From Cycas panzhihuaensis (taxonomy: Eukaryota; Cycadophyta): a stretch of DNA of 64,000 nt. The translations under genes were made by a program, and so were the position numbers. The stretch spans positions 231,515,741-231,579,740 of the forward strand of contig CM041465.1 of NCBI GenBank assembly GCA_023213395.1, written 5' to 3'. Below, piece after piece: positions 9,912 through 19,732 of this stretch (within the stretch, counting starts at the first letter, position 1; each line of letters opens with the position of its first letter). Below the pieces are notes generated by a model, which saw nothing but the letters and a program-made list of their open reading frames with translations, made no database searches and was not told the DNA's origin.

Positions 9912-11181
9912 ATGGGAAACTTTAGCAAAGAACAGACTGACAATGATGACCAAGATGAAGAAGAAGCAATAGCTTTTGTTGTTGCTCTAACAACAAACTT
10001 GCAAGATAAAGAAGCTTGGTACATCGACTCTAGAGCTTCACGCCACATGACCAGTCGAGAAGAATGGTTTGAGGATGTACGGCCTTATACTGCAAACAAA
10101 TTAATGGAACTTGGAGACAAATACTCTCTCAAAATCAAGGGAATGGGAACAATTGCGGTCGAGATCAAAGACAAGATCGAAAAGATAGGTGATGTCCTCC
10201 TTGTGCTGGATTTGAAAATGAATCTCCTCTCTGTTTCTCAATTGAAGAAAAAGGGGATGTGTACTCTTTTTGATGAAAAGGGATTTTGTTATATTTATGA
10301 CATGAAAAATAATGGGAATATAATTGCAGAAGGGGTTGAATGTAACGACCTGTACAGGTTGATTTCACAACCCACTTTACCTAATGCAAAAGCATGTACT
10401 ACTACAAGCAATAATGATAAAGTATGGCACTTAAAGTATGGATATCTTCCCATGGAAAAATTAAAAAATATGGAAAGAAAAAAATCTGGTGATTGGATTA
10501 CCTCATATCACATCAAACAATTTTGTTTGTAAAAATTGTCAGTCTGGCAAACAGCATAGACTTCCTTTTCAAGAGAGCACATGGCGAGCCAAAGAAAAAC
10601 TAGAGTTAATACACACTGACCTCTGTGGTCCCATTACTCCACACTCAATTAATAGGAAAAGGTATTTCATCACTTTCATAGATGACTTCACCAGAAAAAT
10701 CTGGATCTATTTTTTGCATACAAAATCCGAAGCTTTTGACGCATTCAAAGAATTCAAAGCAGAAGCTGAACTAGAAAGTAATGCCAAAATCAAGTGCATA
10801 AGATCAGATGGAGGAGGTGAATACATCTCTAGAGAATTCTTGGAATATTGCAAGAATAGAGGAATATAGAGACAATTTACAACTCGATATACGCCCCAAT
10901 CCAATGGAGTTGTAGAACGCAAAAATTGAGTCATTATGGAAATGGCATGAAGTATGATACATACAAAGAATGTCTCCAAGACTTATTGGGCTGAAGTCAC
11001 AAGACCTTTGCTACCTGTTAAACAGGAGTCCAACTAAAGCAGTAATCCAATCTACTCTAGAAGAAGCCTGGACAGGAGGGAAGCCAGACATAACTCACGT
11101 AAAAGTCTTTGGCAGCCAAGTATTTGTTCATATTCGAGACAAGAAAGGGCGAAATTGGACTAAAAAAGCATTGAATGCATC
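9912..11181 (+). pseudogene. CopB protease and integrase remnant
   Basis: Protease reads WYIDSRASRHMT at 10017-10052: the usual DSGAS has Arg instead of Gly at 10032-10034 (AGA for GGA). GAG-pre-integrase reads VWHLKYGYLP, with Tyr where CopD has the second zinc His. The integrase core keeps all three acids: HTDLCGP (about 10615), RSDGGGEY (about 10805) and NGVVERKN (about 10910). Frames change near 10480, and stops occur at about 10867, 10927 and 10948. It matches CopD and CopH integrase throughout. It could not produce an active enzyme as it stands. Confidence 0.87.
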
Positions 11182-11858
11182 ATGGTAGGATACAACAAAA
11201 ACTCAAAAGCATATAAGTGCATTGATCCCATAACTAACATAGTCTATGTAAGTCGAGATGTCATCTTCAATGAGGAAGACAAAGAAGAAGATATCAATAA
11301 GACTCAGATGCTTGAAATAATACCTCAAATTCCTCCATGCAATCATATAGATGAAGAAGAACCCAGTGTTATCACTGAAGAAACGTCAGAAGAAGTCATT
11401 CACGATTCAAGTACATAGTCAACATTAGAAAGTACCTCAGAAGTTGAAGGTGAAAATCTAAAAAAATTGCCAAAATGGTATCTCAAGACCTTAGAAGAAA
11501 ACAAGGGAGAAATTCTGTCCCATCGAATGAGGAGTCAAAAACCAAAAGCACTAATAAGCAATGTTAAACCACAGTCTTTCACAGAAGCCAAAAGGCATGT
11601 CGAATGGAGGAATGCTATGGATACTGAATTGGACTCCATCATCAAAAATCAAACCTGGGAGCTAGTTGAGCTACCCCCTAACAAGTCAGTTGTAGGTTGC
11701 AAATGGGTTTATAAAATTAAAAGAAGACTAGATGGAAAAATAGAAAAACACAAAGCCAGGTTAGTTGCAAAAGGATACACACAGACAACAGGCATAGGCT
11801 ATGAAGAAACTTTTTCTCCAGTGACTAAGATAAATACTGTTAGAATGATTATAGCCAT
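11182..11858 (+). pseudogene. CopB reverse transcriptase, part before GypB
   Basis: This starts with the [15 protein letters not shown] and VYVSRDVIFNEED linker, has a stop at 11416-11418, then the RVT_2 start: [62 protein letters not shown]. The frame is cut at 11858 by the GypB LTR and resumes in phase at 22315 after the second GCCAT. Confidence 0.9.
11854..11858. repeat. GypB target-site duplication, left copy (GCCAT)
   Basis: GCCAT before the TGTTG start of the left LTR is repeated exactly at 22310-22314 after the right LTR. It encodes the Ala-Ile join in the copia reverse transcriptase. Confidence 0.95.
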
Positions 11859-12701
11859 TGTTGACTGGTGGGGTGTCTTATTACACTTACAAGATACCTC
11901 TTTCACTTGTCAAGGTTACACAGTGCTATAGTCTAGTTCAGGATACTGTCAACATGGTCATTCACATACATTCCACATATACTTCACATATATTTCACAG
12001 AATGGTACACAGAAGTACAGAAATCAATACATACTCAGCAATTCATCATTACAACACAAAGAATACACCACTTCCCACGTAACTCTTCCTTTTATTAAGT
12101 AATCAAGTCAATTTACACAGACGCTGGAATGCATTCCTGAGCATTCCAGGTGACATCTGATCATACATTACACATGCGTACCCAGATGGTACTTATCATA
12201 CAATGCTGCTCTAATTGGCTGACATACGTGCTGGCTTCCGCACCTTTGCATACCCGTGATAATCGGCTCTCACCCTCACCTGGTGGTTCATGCGTACCTC
12301 CTTAAGTACTCATGTTGGTACCTTTTGGCTGAAGGGTTATGACTGCCTGTCATAACCATACCCCTTCAGTCATACGTACCTTTTCCCTTAATCACTTGTT
12401 TAGGCACTTAATTAATTATCCTTTGTATTCTTACGTCCATACGTACGTCTGGCAGCTCAACCGGTCTTCACTGGTCCCTTTGAGTCATGCGTACCGCTTC
12501 TGCTCGGTTCCATTCTATCGTTGGTACGTATCTGTCATACATACCCGTTCCAGGTACGTACCTGTCATACGTACCTAGAATGCCGATTTCTCTGCCGTTT
12601 TGCCTCGTGCGTACCTCTGTACGGTCCGTACCTGCACAACTCAGGTTACCTGACCTACCTCTGGTCCTCTCACAGCCATAGGATCATTTTAGACTCCAAC
12701 A
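11859..12701 (-). repeat. GypB 3' LTR (left copy, 843 bp)
   Basis: On the + strand it runs TGTTGACTGG to GACTCCAACA. It contains at least 15 GTAC words, many as GTACGTACC or GCGTACC, concentrated at 12170-12640. The right LTR matches closely over most of its length but differs strongly in 12440-12640. + strand frames inside it are not genes. Confidence 0.95.
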
Positions 12702-12797
12702 TTTATCCCGGGTCAACAATTATGGGTTTGAGCATCCTTGTTCAACAAAACTCCAAAAAATTTTCAAAATTTCGGGGTATCCCTCCCCCGCTCTGTC
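12702..12797 (-). promoter_or_regulatory. GypB region between ORF3 and 3' LTR with weak polypurine tract
   Basis: On the minus strand GGGATAAA directly precedes the LTR start TGTTGG and could act as the plus-strand primer, although it is short. A better purine run, GCGGGGGAGGGATA, lies about 80 bases upstream, at about 12781-12794. Confidence 0.4.
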
Positions 12798-13880
12798 TTA
12801 AGGCGGCTCCTGTTGCCTCTGTCCTCCCAAAATCTCCTCATTTATCTGTGCCAGGGTGGCAATAATAGCATCCTTCTCTTTTATTTTGTCCTGAAGGGCA
12901 GCTAACTCAGCTTTATACCCTTCCTCCATTTCCTGAATTAATTGGATGATGGGTCCTGCTTTGTCCTGTGGTGTAGGAGGTGTTGAAGGTTCCCCTGCCT
13001 CTGTTGCCTGTGGGAAGTCTTCCCATTCTTCCCAGGATGCTTCTGCTTCTTCTTCCTCCTCCTCTGATTCTTCTTCTCCCTTCTTCCTCTTGCCTTGTCT
13101 ATGGACAACCTGTTTTGTCCGAAGGGGAATGGATGTTCCTGGTGTCTTCTGTAACCAGGTAAGTACCTTTTGCATCTGTTTTTGTACTTTCCTCTTTGCT
13201 TCCAGACTGTTCACTGTGTGCAGGAATTCTGCTAATTGTTTAATGATTGGCTCCCGCGGAGAAATAGTGGTCCTGGTCAGCTGCACCTCTGGACACTGGT
13301 AGAATAAAATTGCCAAAAGCAATGAAGGATGGCGGAATGGGTGTGTCCTAATCTCCTTTAGTTGCTGCCTCATGTTTTCCGCCAAGAATTCGAACCAATT
13401 CATCTTTTCCCCGTCTCGGATTTTCAACAACACCTGCATCATGCCTCCCTGAATGTAGGTGTACTTCCGTTTGGACAAAAACCTGGAATTGATCACTTTG
13501 GCCACCCACTGAACTCTAGCATCCATGATGTCTGCTACACGGATCCCACCGGACATAATCTGAGTGTTGGGTTGGCATAATTCTCTCAACCACATTTCTC
13601 GGTCCACTTCTGACCTTTTTGTTCCCAGTGGAACCTCTCCTTCATTAGGAAGTCTGGTAATGGTATGGACTATATCTGTGTCCATTTTGGCCTTCCTGCT
13701 GTCCTCCTTCAGGGCCATTAGGATTTGGTCCATGAGTTCGAGGTTATAGTACATAGGGTTACAGTAGATGTAGTCTCCCCAACCTGCTTGTTTAACCCTG
13801 GCCTGGAATGGAGTTGGTAGAGCTTGTAGCTCCTGCTTGAGCTTCGGTATGTATGCCTCCTGGCACCCTGCCGTCCTCAT
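12798..13880 (-). CDS. GypB ORF3: intact 360-residue post-pol protein, function unknown
   Basis: This is an uninterrupted frame downstream of pol. Residues 12-200 form the conserved part: LPTPFQARVK (21-30), a GEVPL turn (81-85), WLRELC (97-102), SGGIRVADIMD (110-120), WVAKVINSRF (125-134), MNWFEFLAEN (160-169) and PSLLLAILF (185-193). A basic patch (261-267) is followed by an acidic run (268-287), and residues about 310-352 look like a coiled coil. I see no signal peptide or membrane segment, so it is not an envelope protein. The WLRELC...W...NSR...PSL pattern resembles, from memory, the 'putative plant transposon protein' domain found in many plant genomes. GypA and GypC have homologues at the same place. 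Confidence 0.85.
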   Translation of the reverse strand: MRTAGCQEAYIPKLKQELQALPTPFQARVKQAGWGDYIYCNPMYYNLELMDQILMALKEDSRKAKMDTDIVHTITRLPNEGEVPLGTKRSEVDREMWLRELCQPNTQIMSGGIRVADIMDARVQWVAKVINSRFLSKRKYTYIQGGMMQVLLKIRDGEKMNWFEFLAENMRQQLKEIRTHPFRHPSLLLAILFYQCPEVQLTRTTISPREPIIKQLAEFLHTVNSLEAKRKVQKQMQKVLTWLQKTPGTSIPLRTKQVVHRQGKRKKGEEESEEEEEEAEASWEEWEDFPQATEAGEPSTPPTPQDKAGPIIQLIQEMEEGYKAELAALQDKIKEKDAIIATLAQINEEILGGQRQQEPP

Positions 13881-13924
13881 ACTGGTTGTGGAGTCCCAGA
13901 GATAAGAAAGAAAACCTAAGCGTA

Positions 13925-14420
13925 TAAATCGGAACCCTACGTACGTACCTCTGAGGAACGCTTGCCGTTTTTGTGTCTTTGCGTACTGCGATGCGTACCA
14001 GAGTGAGTTCTTTGCGTGTCGTGCCGTACGGATGTCTGGCGAATTCTTCGGAGTCCGTTGTGCTCTGCGTACTGCACGGGAATGCTCGCAGGTACGTAAT
14101 GATTTGTCGTTTTGCGGAATTTTGTCTTATACGTGCCTGCGGTACGTATAGTGTTAAGAGTCTTCCTTATGCGTACTCGATTATGTACGTTCTTGGTACG
14201 TGAAATGTAACTAAGCACTTAAGTGTATTTTCCACTGTGCGTACCCGACTACGTACCTTTTTTTGGTACAAATATGTAACCTGTTTAACTTACTTCTCCT
14301 TGCACTGTGCGTACCTGCTTGCGTACTTTTCAGGTACGTATAATGTATTTGAGCCACTTGAAATTTGTTTACACTGTGCGTACCTGACTTTTTGGTACGT
14401 ATACTGTATTTTGCTTGTAT
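13925..14420 (-). repeat. Palindrome-rich repeat of about 70 bp between GypB pol and ORF3
   Basis: Diverged units of about 70 bp begin CACTGTGCGTACC (clearest at about 14234, 14304 and 14374) and contain GGTACGTA words 30-50 bases later. Earlier, looser copies reach back to about 13930. GTAC and ACGT cores are frequent and partly form perfect palindromes such as GTACGTAC. The same words crowd the LTRs of this element. No frame is supported here. The rest of the spacer, to 14631, shows nothing else. Confidence 0.75.
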
Positions 14421-14631
14421 GCTGTTGAATTTCCCTCTGATTTTCTCAGAGTATGATGCTATTACTTATGTTTGTGATGAGTTACGATTGTTTTTTAATT
14501 TTTTCCAATTTTTTTTTCTTTTTGTATCCATACCGAATTGGATCATGGCTCGGTATCAAGGCATTTGATTGTGCCTCAAAGTCATGCAATACGATATGGT
14601 ACAACCATTGATCTATCTCACGGTAGGCTGG

Positions 14632-16287
14632 CTACTCAATATATGGCTTGAGTCTGCTACCGTTTACCCTAGTTGGTAGTAGAGGTCCGTCGATCTCTCG
14701 AAGCTGCATCGATCCATTCTCAAAAATTCGTTTTGCGATGTATGGTCCCAACCACAGCATCTTGAGTTTTCCCGGGTGCATTTGGAATTTGCTGTCGTAC
14801 AGCAACACTTGATCACCTTCGTTGAATTGAGGTTTTCGTAGATGGCAGTTGTGCCATGTTTTTTGCCGCCGCTTCTCCACATGTTGCAACCAGTTTGCCA
14901 GGTGTCGTTTCTCTTGTAGTCGCACTAAGTCTTCCAATTGTCGTTCCAAAGACTGGAGATCGTTTAATTGACATTGTATCGCAACTCGTAGATTGGGTAT
15001 CTCAAATTCTGTAGGGAGAATGGCTTCCGTGCCATACACAAGTTGGAACGGAGTCTGTCCGATTGACCTCTTGTATGTCGTTCGAAATGCCCATAGCACG
15101 GATGGTAATTTCTCGGCCCAATCAGATCTGCCGATGTTGCATATCTTCCACAAGCAATTCTCGATTATCTTGTTTGAGCTCTCTGCTTGACCATTAGCTC
15201 TCGGGTAGTATGGAGTAGATTTCCGATGGCTAATCATAAAGGCGGATGTCAGTGTTTCGATAGTTTGATTGAGGAAGTGGGCGCCTTGGTCACTTACGAT
15301 CTCCAAGGGGCATCCAAATCGTGTAATCATTACCTCATACAGAAATCTCACTGTGCTTTCCGCATTGGCTTTTCGTAACGCGCGCACTTCTACCCACTTT
15401 GTCGTGTAGTCGGTTGCCACCAGGATGTATCGAGCTTTCGATCTACGCGCGGCTGGTTTGATTGGCCCCACAAAGTCGAGCCCCCATTTCTCGAATGGTG
15501 CCAAAGGTAATATGGGATGTAACGGTTGGAAATCCTGTCGATTAGGTTTCCCCACCCGTTGGCAATAGTTGCAGGCTTGAATCCATTTTTTGACATCCTC
15601 GAACATAGATGGCCACCAGAATCTTGATGTTAAGATCTTCCGCCATGTGGCCAATTTCCCCATGTGGCCACCCGCTACTCCTTCGTGCGCCTGTGACATG
15701 ATCTGGTTTATCTCATGCTGTCGAACACAACGTCGTAATACGTCGTCTGGCCCCAATTTGTATAACTCTCCACTGATGAGTTGATAAGGCTCCGCTTTTC
15801 TGATAAAATTTCTCTTTCCCGTGCGATCTAACTCTGCTGGTACTTCTCCGGTCGCTAGATATTCTGGTATTCCCTCATACCAGTCTGTTGGAACTGCTTC
15901 CACGCTGAACAGAGCTGCATCTGGAAAATCGTCTTGCACCCCCGTGGCTTTTTCTCCGTTTTTGATTCTCGACAACTGATCGGGAATGATATGGGCTTTG
16001 CCGGGTTTCACAATAACTTTAAAAGAAAATTCTTGAAACAACATCAGCCACCTGTTGATTCTCCCTCGCATAATCGGTTTATTCACCAAATACATCAATA
16101 CTTGGTGATCAATGAAAAACAAGAATGGATTTGATAATAAATAGTGTCGAAACTTTTGCAACACGTAAACCATGCCGAGTGCTTCCCTTTCTGTCGTCGT
16201 ATAATTCTGGTTGGCTCTTGTGAGTTTTCGACTTGCGAAGTAGATTGGATGATATGTTTTGTCGTCATTTGTGGCGCTAACACGCAT
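14632..16287 (-). CDS. GypB pol C-terminal part: RNase H end and integrase (551 residues open)
   Basis: The open frame begins inside RNase H (YHPIYFASRKL, residues 12-21; FIDHQVL; WLMLFQEF at 80-87) and continues through a complete integrase. The zinc-binding set is H201, H208, C239, C242. The catalytic acids are D271 (GLDFVGP), D333 (SDQG) and E369 (GQAES), with exactly 35 residues between the last two, as expected for a DD35E enzyme. A GPY/F module lies at 512-516 (WLGPY). The frame ends SRLKPYIE. The annotated Met is only the first in the open frame: the natural product is the pol polyprotein, and a frameshift near 16270 separates this part from upstream RNase H. There is no chromodomain. 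Confidence 0.93.
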   Translation of the reverse strand: MRVSATNDDKTYHPIYFASRKLTRANQNYTTTEREALGMVYVLQKFRHYLLSNPFLFFIDHQVLMYLVNKPIMRGRINRWLMLFQEFSFKVIVKPGKAHIIPDQLSRIKNGEKATGVQDDFPDAALFSVEAVPTDWYEGIPEYLATGEVPAELDRTGKRNFIRKAEPYQLISGELYKLGPDDVLRRCVRQHEINQIMSQAHEGVAGGHMGKLATWRKILTSRFWWPSMFEDVKKWIQACNYCQRVGKPNRQDFQPLHPILPLAPFEKWGLDFVGPIKPAARRSKARYILVATDYTTKWVEVRALRKANAESTVRFLYEVMITRFGCPLEIVSDQGAHFLNQTIETLTSAFMISHRKSTPYYPRANGQAESSNKIIENCLWKICNIGRSDWAEKLPSVLWAFRTTYKRSIGQTPFQLVYGTEAILPTEFEIPNLRVAIQCQLNDLQSLERQLEDLVRLQEKRHLANWLQHVEKRRQKTWHNCHLRKPQFNEGDQVLLYDSKFQMHPGKLKMLWLGPYIAKRIFENGSMQLREIDGPLLPTRVNGSRLKPYIE

Positions 16288-17105
16288 CCAATGGCGTATT
16301 GCGACGCATCCACATGCACATAAAAGTCTTCTTCCAACTGGAATCGCAGATATGTCTTTGCTACAATGGCTTGTTTCAATGTTTCAACGCTGCTTCGTTC
16401 TTCTGTCCATGCCCATTCAATATTCTTTTTCAACAACTCCTCCAGGGGTCCAGATATGTATGCATGCCCCTTGATAAACTTTCTATAATATCTCGTCAAA
16501 CCCAGAAAAGCTTTCAGTTGTTTTCTCGTAATTGGTGTTGGAAAGTGCAGAATGGCAGATACTTTGGCTGGATCTGTCAGCAATCCTTCTTTGCTGACTA
16601 TATGCCCTAATAAGTTCCTGAAGGGAACCAGAAAGGTACACTTTTCTGGATTGAGACACAACTTATTTTCCCGGCACGTTTGCAACATTTCCCTTAGATT
16701 TTCCATGTGATCTTTCATCAGTCCATACAACGTCCAATGCCTAAGAATCTGACAGCTTTTTCTCCAATAAACTTCTGAAAGATATTAATTACAATCCGCT
16801 GGAATGTAGCTGGTGCATTCGTGAGACCGAATGGCATCACTTTGTAGGCGTATGTTCCCCATTCTGTTACAAATATAGTTTTGCACGATCCTCCGGCAAT
16901 CAACTTGATTGTACCCACTGAATCCGTCTGTGAAGGAGTAAATCTCATTTCCTCCCACTGCTTCTAAAATATCCTCCGTAAAAGGTAACGGAAATGGATC
17001 CTTCTTTGTTACCTTATTCAACTGTCTGTAGTCCACACAGACGCGAATTTTCCCATTTTTCTTGGGAACCACCACTACAGGGCTCACCCAGTCACTGTAG
17101 TCGAT
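16095..17105 (-). pseudogene. GypB reverse transcriptase and RNase H start, frameshifted
   Basis: Pieces in three frames: SPVVVVPKKNGKIRVCVDYRQLNK to FSGYNQV (17087-16915), then TEWGTYAYKVMPFGLTNAPATFQ (16900-16745), then LYGLMKDHMENL to FYVHVDASQYAIGCVLAPQ (16730-16265). The frame change near 16738-16741 falls in the FLDD catalytic box: one base is missing and the two Asp codons are lost. Another shift is near 16915 and one near 16270. The enzyme is inactive as sequenced. The protein family is the Ty3/gypsy RT/RNase H that copies element RNA to DNA in the cytoplasmic particle. Confidence 0.9.
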
Positions 17106-18170
17106 CTAGTAGATATAACCCGCTTCCAACATTTTGTCAAGTTCAGCTTTCACTTTTTCTTTGTATTTCAGATTCATCCGGTATGGTCTTTGTTTCACCG
17201 GTTTTGCATCCTCCACTAAGTCAATGTGATGCATTCCTATCTCCGGAGGAATGCCTTTCAGGTCCTTATACGACCATGTGAATACGTCACGGAATTCTTC
17301 AAATAACTGCTGGGCTTCCGCTACTGTCTGAGGATCCCAATAGTTTCCGATTCGAATGAATTTAGGATTTTCCTCATTATTAACATTAATCTCTGTAGTT
17401 TCTAACTTTGTTACACCCACATCTTCTGTATTTCCGGTTTTGTGTCCCAGAGCGTCTTCTAGCTTTCTTTCTCCAACGTTGAATTCTATAAATTCTGCAG
17501 GATAGTTTATAACTTCTTCTTCTTCACTATGTGTAGACTCTACTTCTTTTTGATCTGTTAGATTTTGTTCCAATTTTATACTCATTACTCCGATATGTTT
17601 TAGGATTTGATCTATTTCTTTGTTATCAAAAGTATGCCTAAAGGTTTTTATGAAAGATTTCTTTAGGTTTCCCCAAGTTACATCTAAGTTTTGTTCCTTC
17701 CCTAGGAACCAGTCCTTTGCTACTCTCCCCAAGGTATGGTAAAAATAGTTAGGCCAATTCTGTTTAGGTATACTTAAAGATTTCCATTTTTGTTTACATT
17801 TCTGTATATGTTCCCTAGGATTGTGACCTACATAGAATACTGGAATGGTTAGTTGGGTTGGATGATCGAACCGTATTCGAAACATCGTTTGTAAATCTTG
17901 CCAATTCCTAAGAGTGGCTTGGTGGGATAGGTACCAGTACCAGGCTTTTCCCCGTAAGGTTAGTACTAAATCCTGCTGCCATTGGGTTTTATCCCAATTT
18001 CCATGTTCCATCCAATATTGAACACAATGCGTTAAATGGGTAGTCTTGTATAACTGCTCCCCATAGAATGGTTTAACATAGTTCCCAATGTAAATTTGAT
18101 AGTTTACTTCCTTTGGGATGATGACTCTACTATCTAGACCAGAATCGCTAGAAGTACTTACCAGCGATTC
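17106..18170 (-). pseudogene. GypB extra capsid-like motifs fused to the RT N-terminus
   Basis: The frame is open upstream of the Met at 18011 to about 18165 and ends with an in-frame TAG at 17106-17108, two codons into the RT after AGYIY. With the Met as residue 1, residues 16-48 (DLVLTLRGKAWYWYL...NWQDLQTMFRIRF) and 87-128 (HTLGRVAKDWFL...TWGNLKKSFIKTF) each show the LxGxAxxW...WxxLxxxFxxxF pattern of gag capsids. An acidic linker (160-200) leads to FRDVFTWSYKDLKGIP and RPYRMN, the normal RT start. The position, after protease and before RT, is unusual because capsid normally precedes protease. It might be an inserted or duplicated gag piece. Confidence 0.7.
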
Positions 18171-18235
18171 TCCTTCTATTTCCCCAGTTTTGGCGCCAAT
18201 GGTTGGAAGAGATCTGTGGCTGGGTGGGTGTACCT

Positions 18236-19732
18236 CTAAGGAAGAGGAGGAAGGAATATTACTTCCTTCCTCAGGTTGTAATAAGGGGGGGGGGGGGGGG
18301 GGGGTAGGGAATCTACCTCAGGACCCACGCCTGAAGTAGATGGGATGTCAGGATTACTATTAACTACAAAAAAACTACAAAAATTATTAGGTAAACTAAG
18401 GGTTTGTTGGTCTAGGTTATTGTCATCCCTTAATGTATCATTAGTCAGCATATATTCAAAAGAATTTGAATTATTATTAATGTCTGTAGATACACATTTA
18501 GATAACAAATTACATCTATAAGAAGAAGAGTTTACTTCATACGTATCCTGTAGCCAGTAATCCACGAACCTCACACCGTGTTCGTCATCTAAAGAGTTGT
18601 ATATCTCCCCGAAATCTGTCGGTTCTTCTTGCCGGTGATTAGTTGATGTGGTGGGCTCTTCTGCCGCATGGTAGAGATGTTCTTCCCCAATGGAAGAAAA
18701 TGTCGTATCGCTCGTGATCGTTGTGCTGGATCCCTCATCTGAAATCATTTCGATCGAGCTTCTTCCCAGCATCGGCAATACTACTTTATTCCTGTTGTCT
18801 GATAATGTGAAGGTTACATTCTTCCAATTCTGAAGGCATTGCGTTTTATACAACCATGGCCTTCCCAAGAGTGTTGGATAGGGTGTTGCCCCTTTCTCCG
18901 TTTCCACAATCGTGAAGTCAATTCGCACCACTATCCCTGCAACATCTACCTTGATGTCGGCCAATCTCCCCATAGGACATACCAATAGTTCGTTAGCCAA
19001 TTTTAATGAATAGGTTACCGCTTCCAGCTTCGGGCTTCCCAATTTACGCCATGTTGAAGCTGGTAACACGTTCACTGCTGCGCCTCCATCAACGATTACC
19101 GGTGGGAATGTTTCTCCCAAGACTGTTATGGTTACCATCGGATCCATATCGAATGATGGTATGATTTGCTTCAGACTCTTAGTGATTCCCCACTGTAACA
19201 CTCCTCCTTTGATCCAGTCGATAACTTGGCATAGAGGAATAGTCAAATGTAGCTGCTTTACCAAATTTTCCATTAATAGCAACATTCCGGGAATATTCTC
19301 TGCTGGCAATCCTTTAAAAAGCTCCTCCATTTGCACCATTTGGGGCTTCACCTTAGGTTCTTCCGGTAGGTTTCCTTGTTCCTTTTGTTTGTTCTTCCGT
19401 ACATAGACGTATTTGGTTTCCGGTTTACCCATTGGTAATGCATTCTCTTCCCGGACTAGGCCATCTAATACTTGTTTTGCCTTTCTGTATCAATCCATTT
19501 TTGTCGATGGATCCAAATATCCTTCATCTAGTTTCTCCTTTTGTTTATTTTGTAGTTTGACGTTTTTTGTTTTCGGTATGATTGTCATTAGGTTGGTCGC
19601 TTTGGCCTTTCCTTTGCAATCTTCTGTTTTGTGGTCACTTGGGCCCGCATTACTACCTGACGGCCTGCTCAGATTCACCGCGTTGGGCATCCCGACTTCC
19701 AAAGGCCCAAACGCAGACAGATGATGAGGCAT
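18236..19732 (-). pseudogene. GypB protease region
   Basis: Two frames separated by one TGA at about 19490. In the 398-residue frame the aspartic protease site is D115-G116-G117 (IVDGGAAVNVLP), followed by TYSLKLANELL, and the flap-distal LLGRPWL at 188-194, typical of Athila/Tat proteases. Upstream residues 1-60 are charged linker. The C-terminal part is acidic and low in motifs, ending with a proline run encoded by twenty G on the + strand. The protease would cut the gag-pol polyprotein. The stop may be a CGA-to-TGA transition, but I cannot prove the ancestral codon. Confidence 0.85.
18285..18304. repeat. Run of twenty G
   Basis: An uninterrupted G homopolymer, read on the minus strand as a proline run near the end of the protease-region frame (PPPPPPP then YYNLRK). 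Such runs are unstable and error-prone in sequencing, so the frame after it (18236-18284) is uncertain. Confidence 0.9.

Noticed and set aside
12339-12865. + strand frames of 60-114 residues in the GypB LTR
   Set aside because: They lie in LTR DNA, have no family resemblance and are not shared by the partner LTR at full length.
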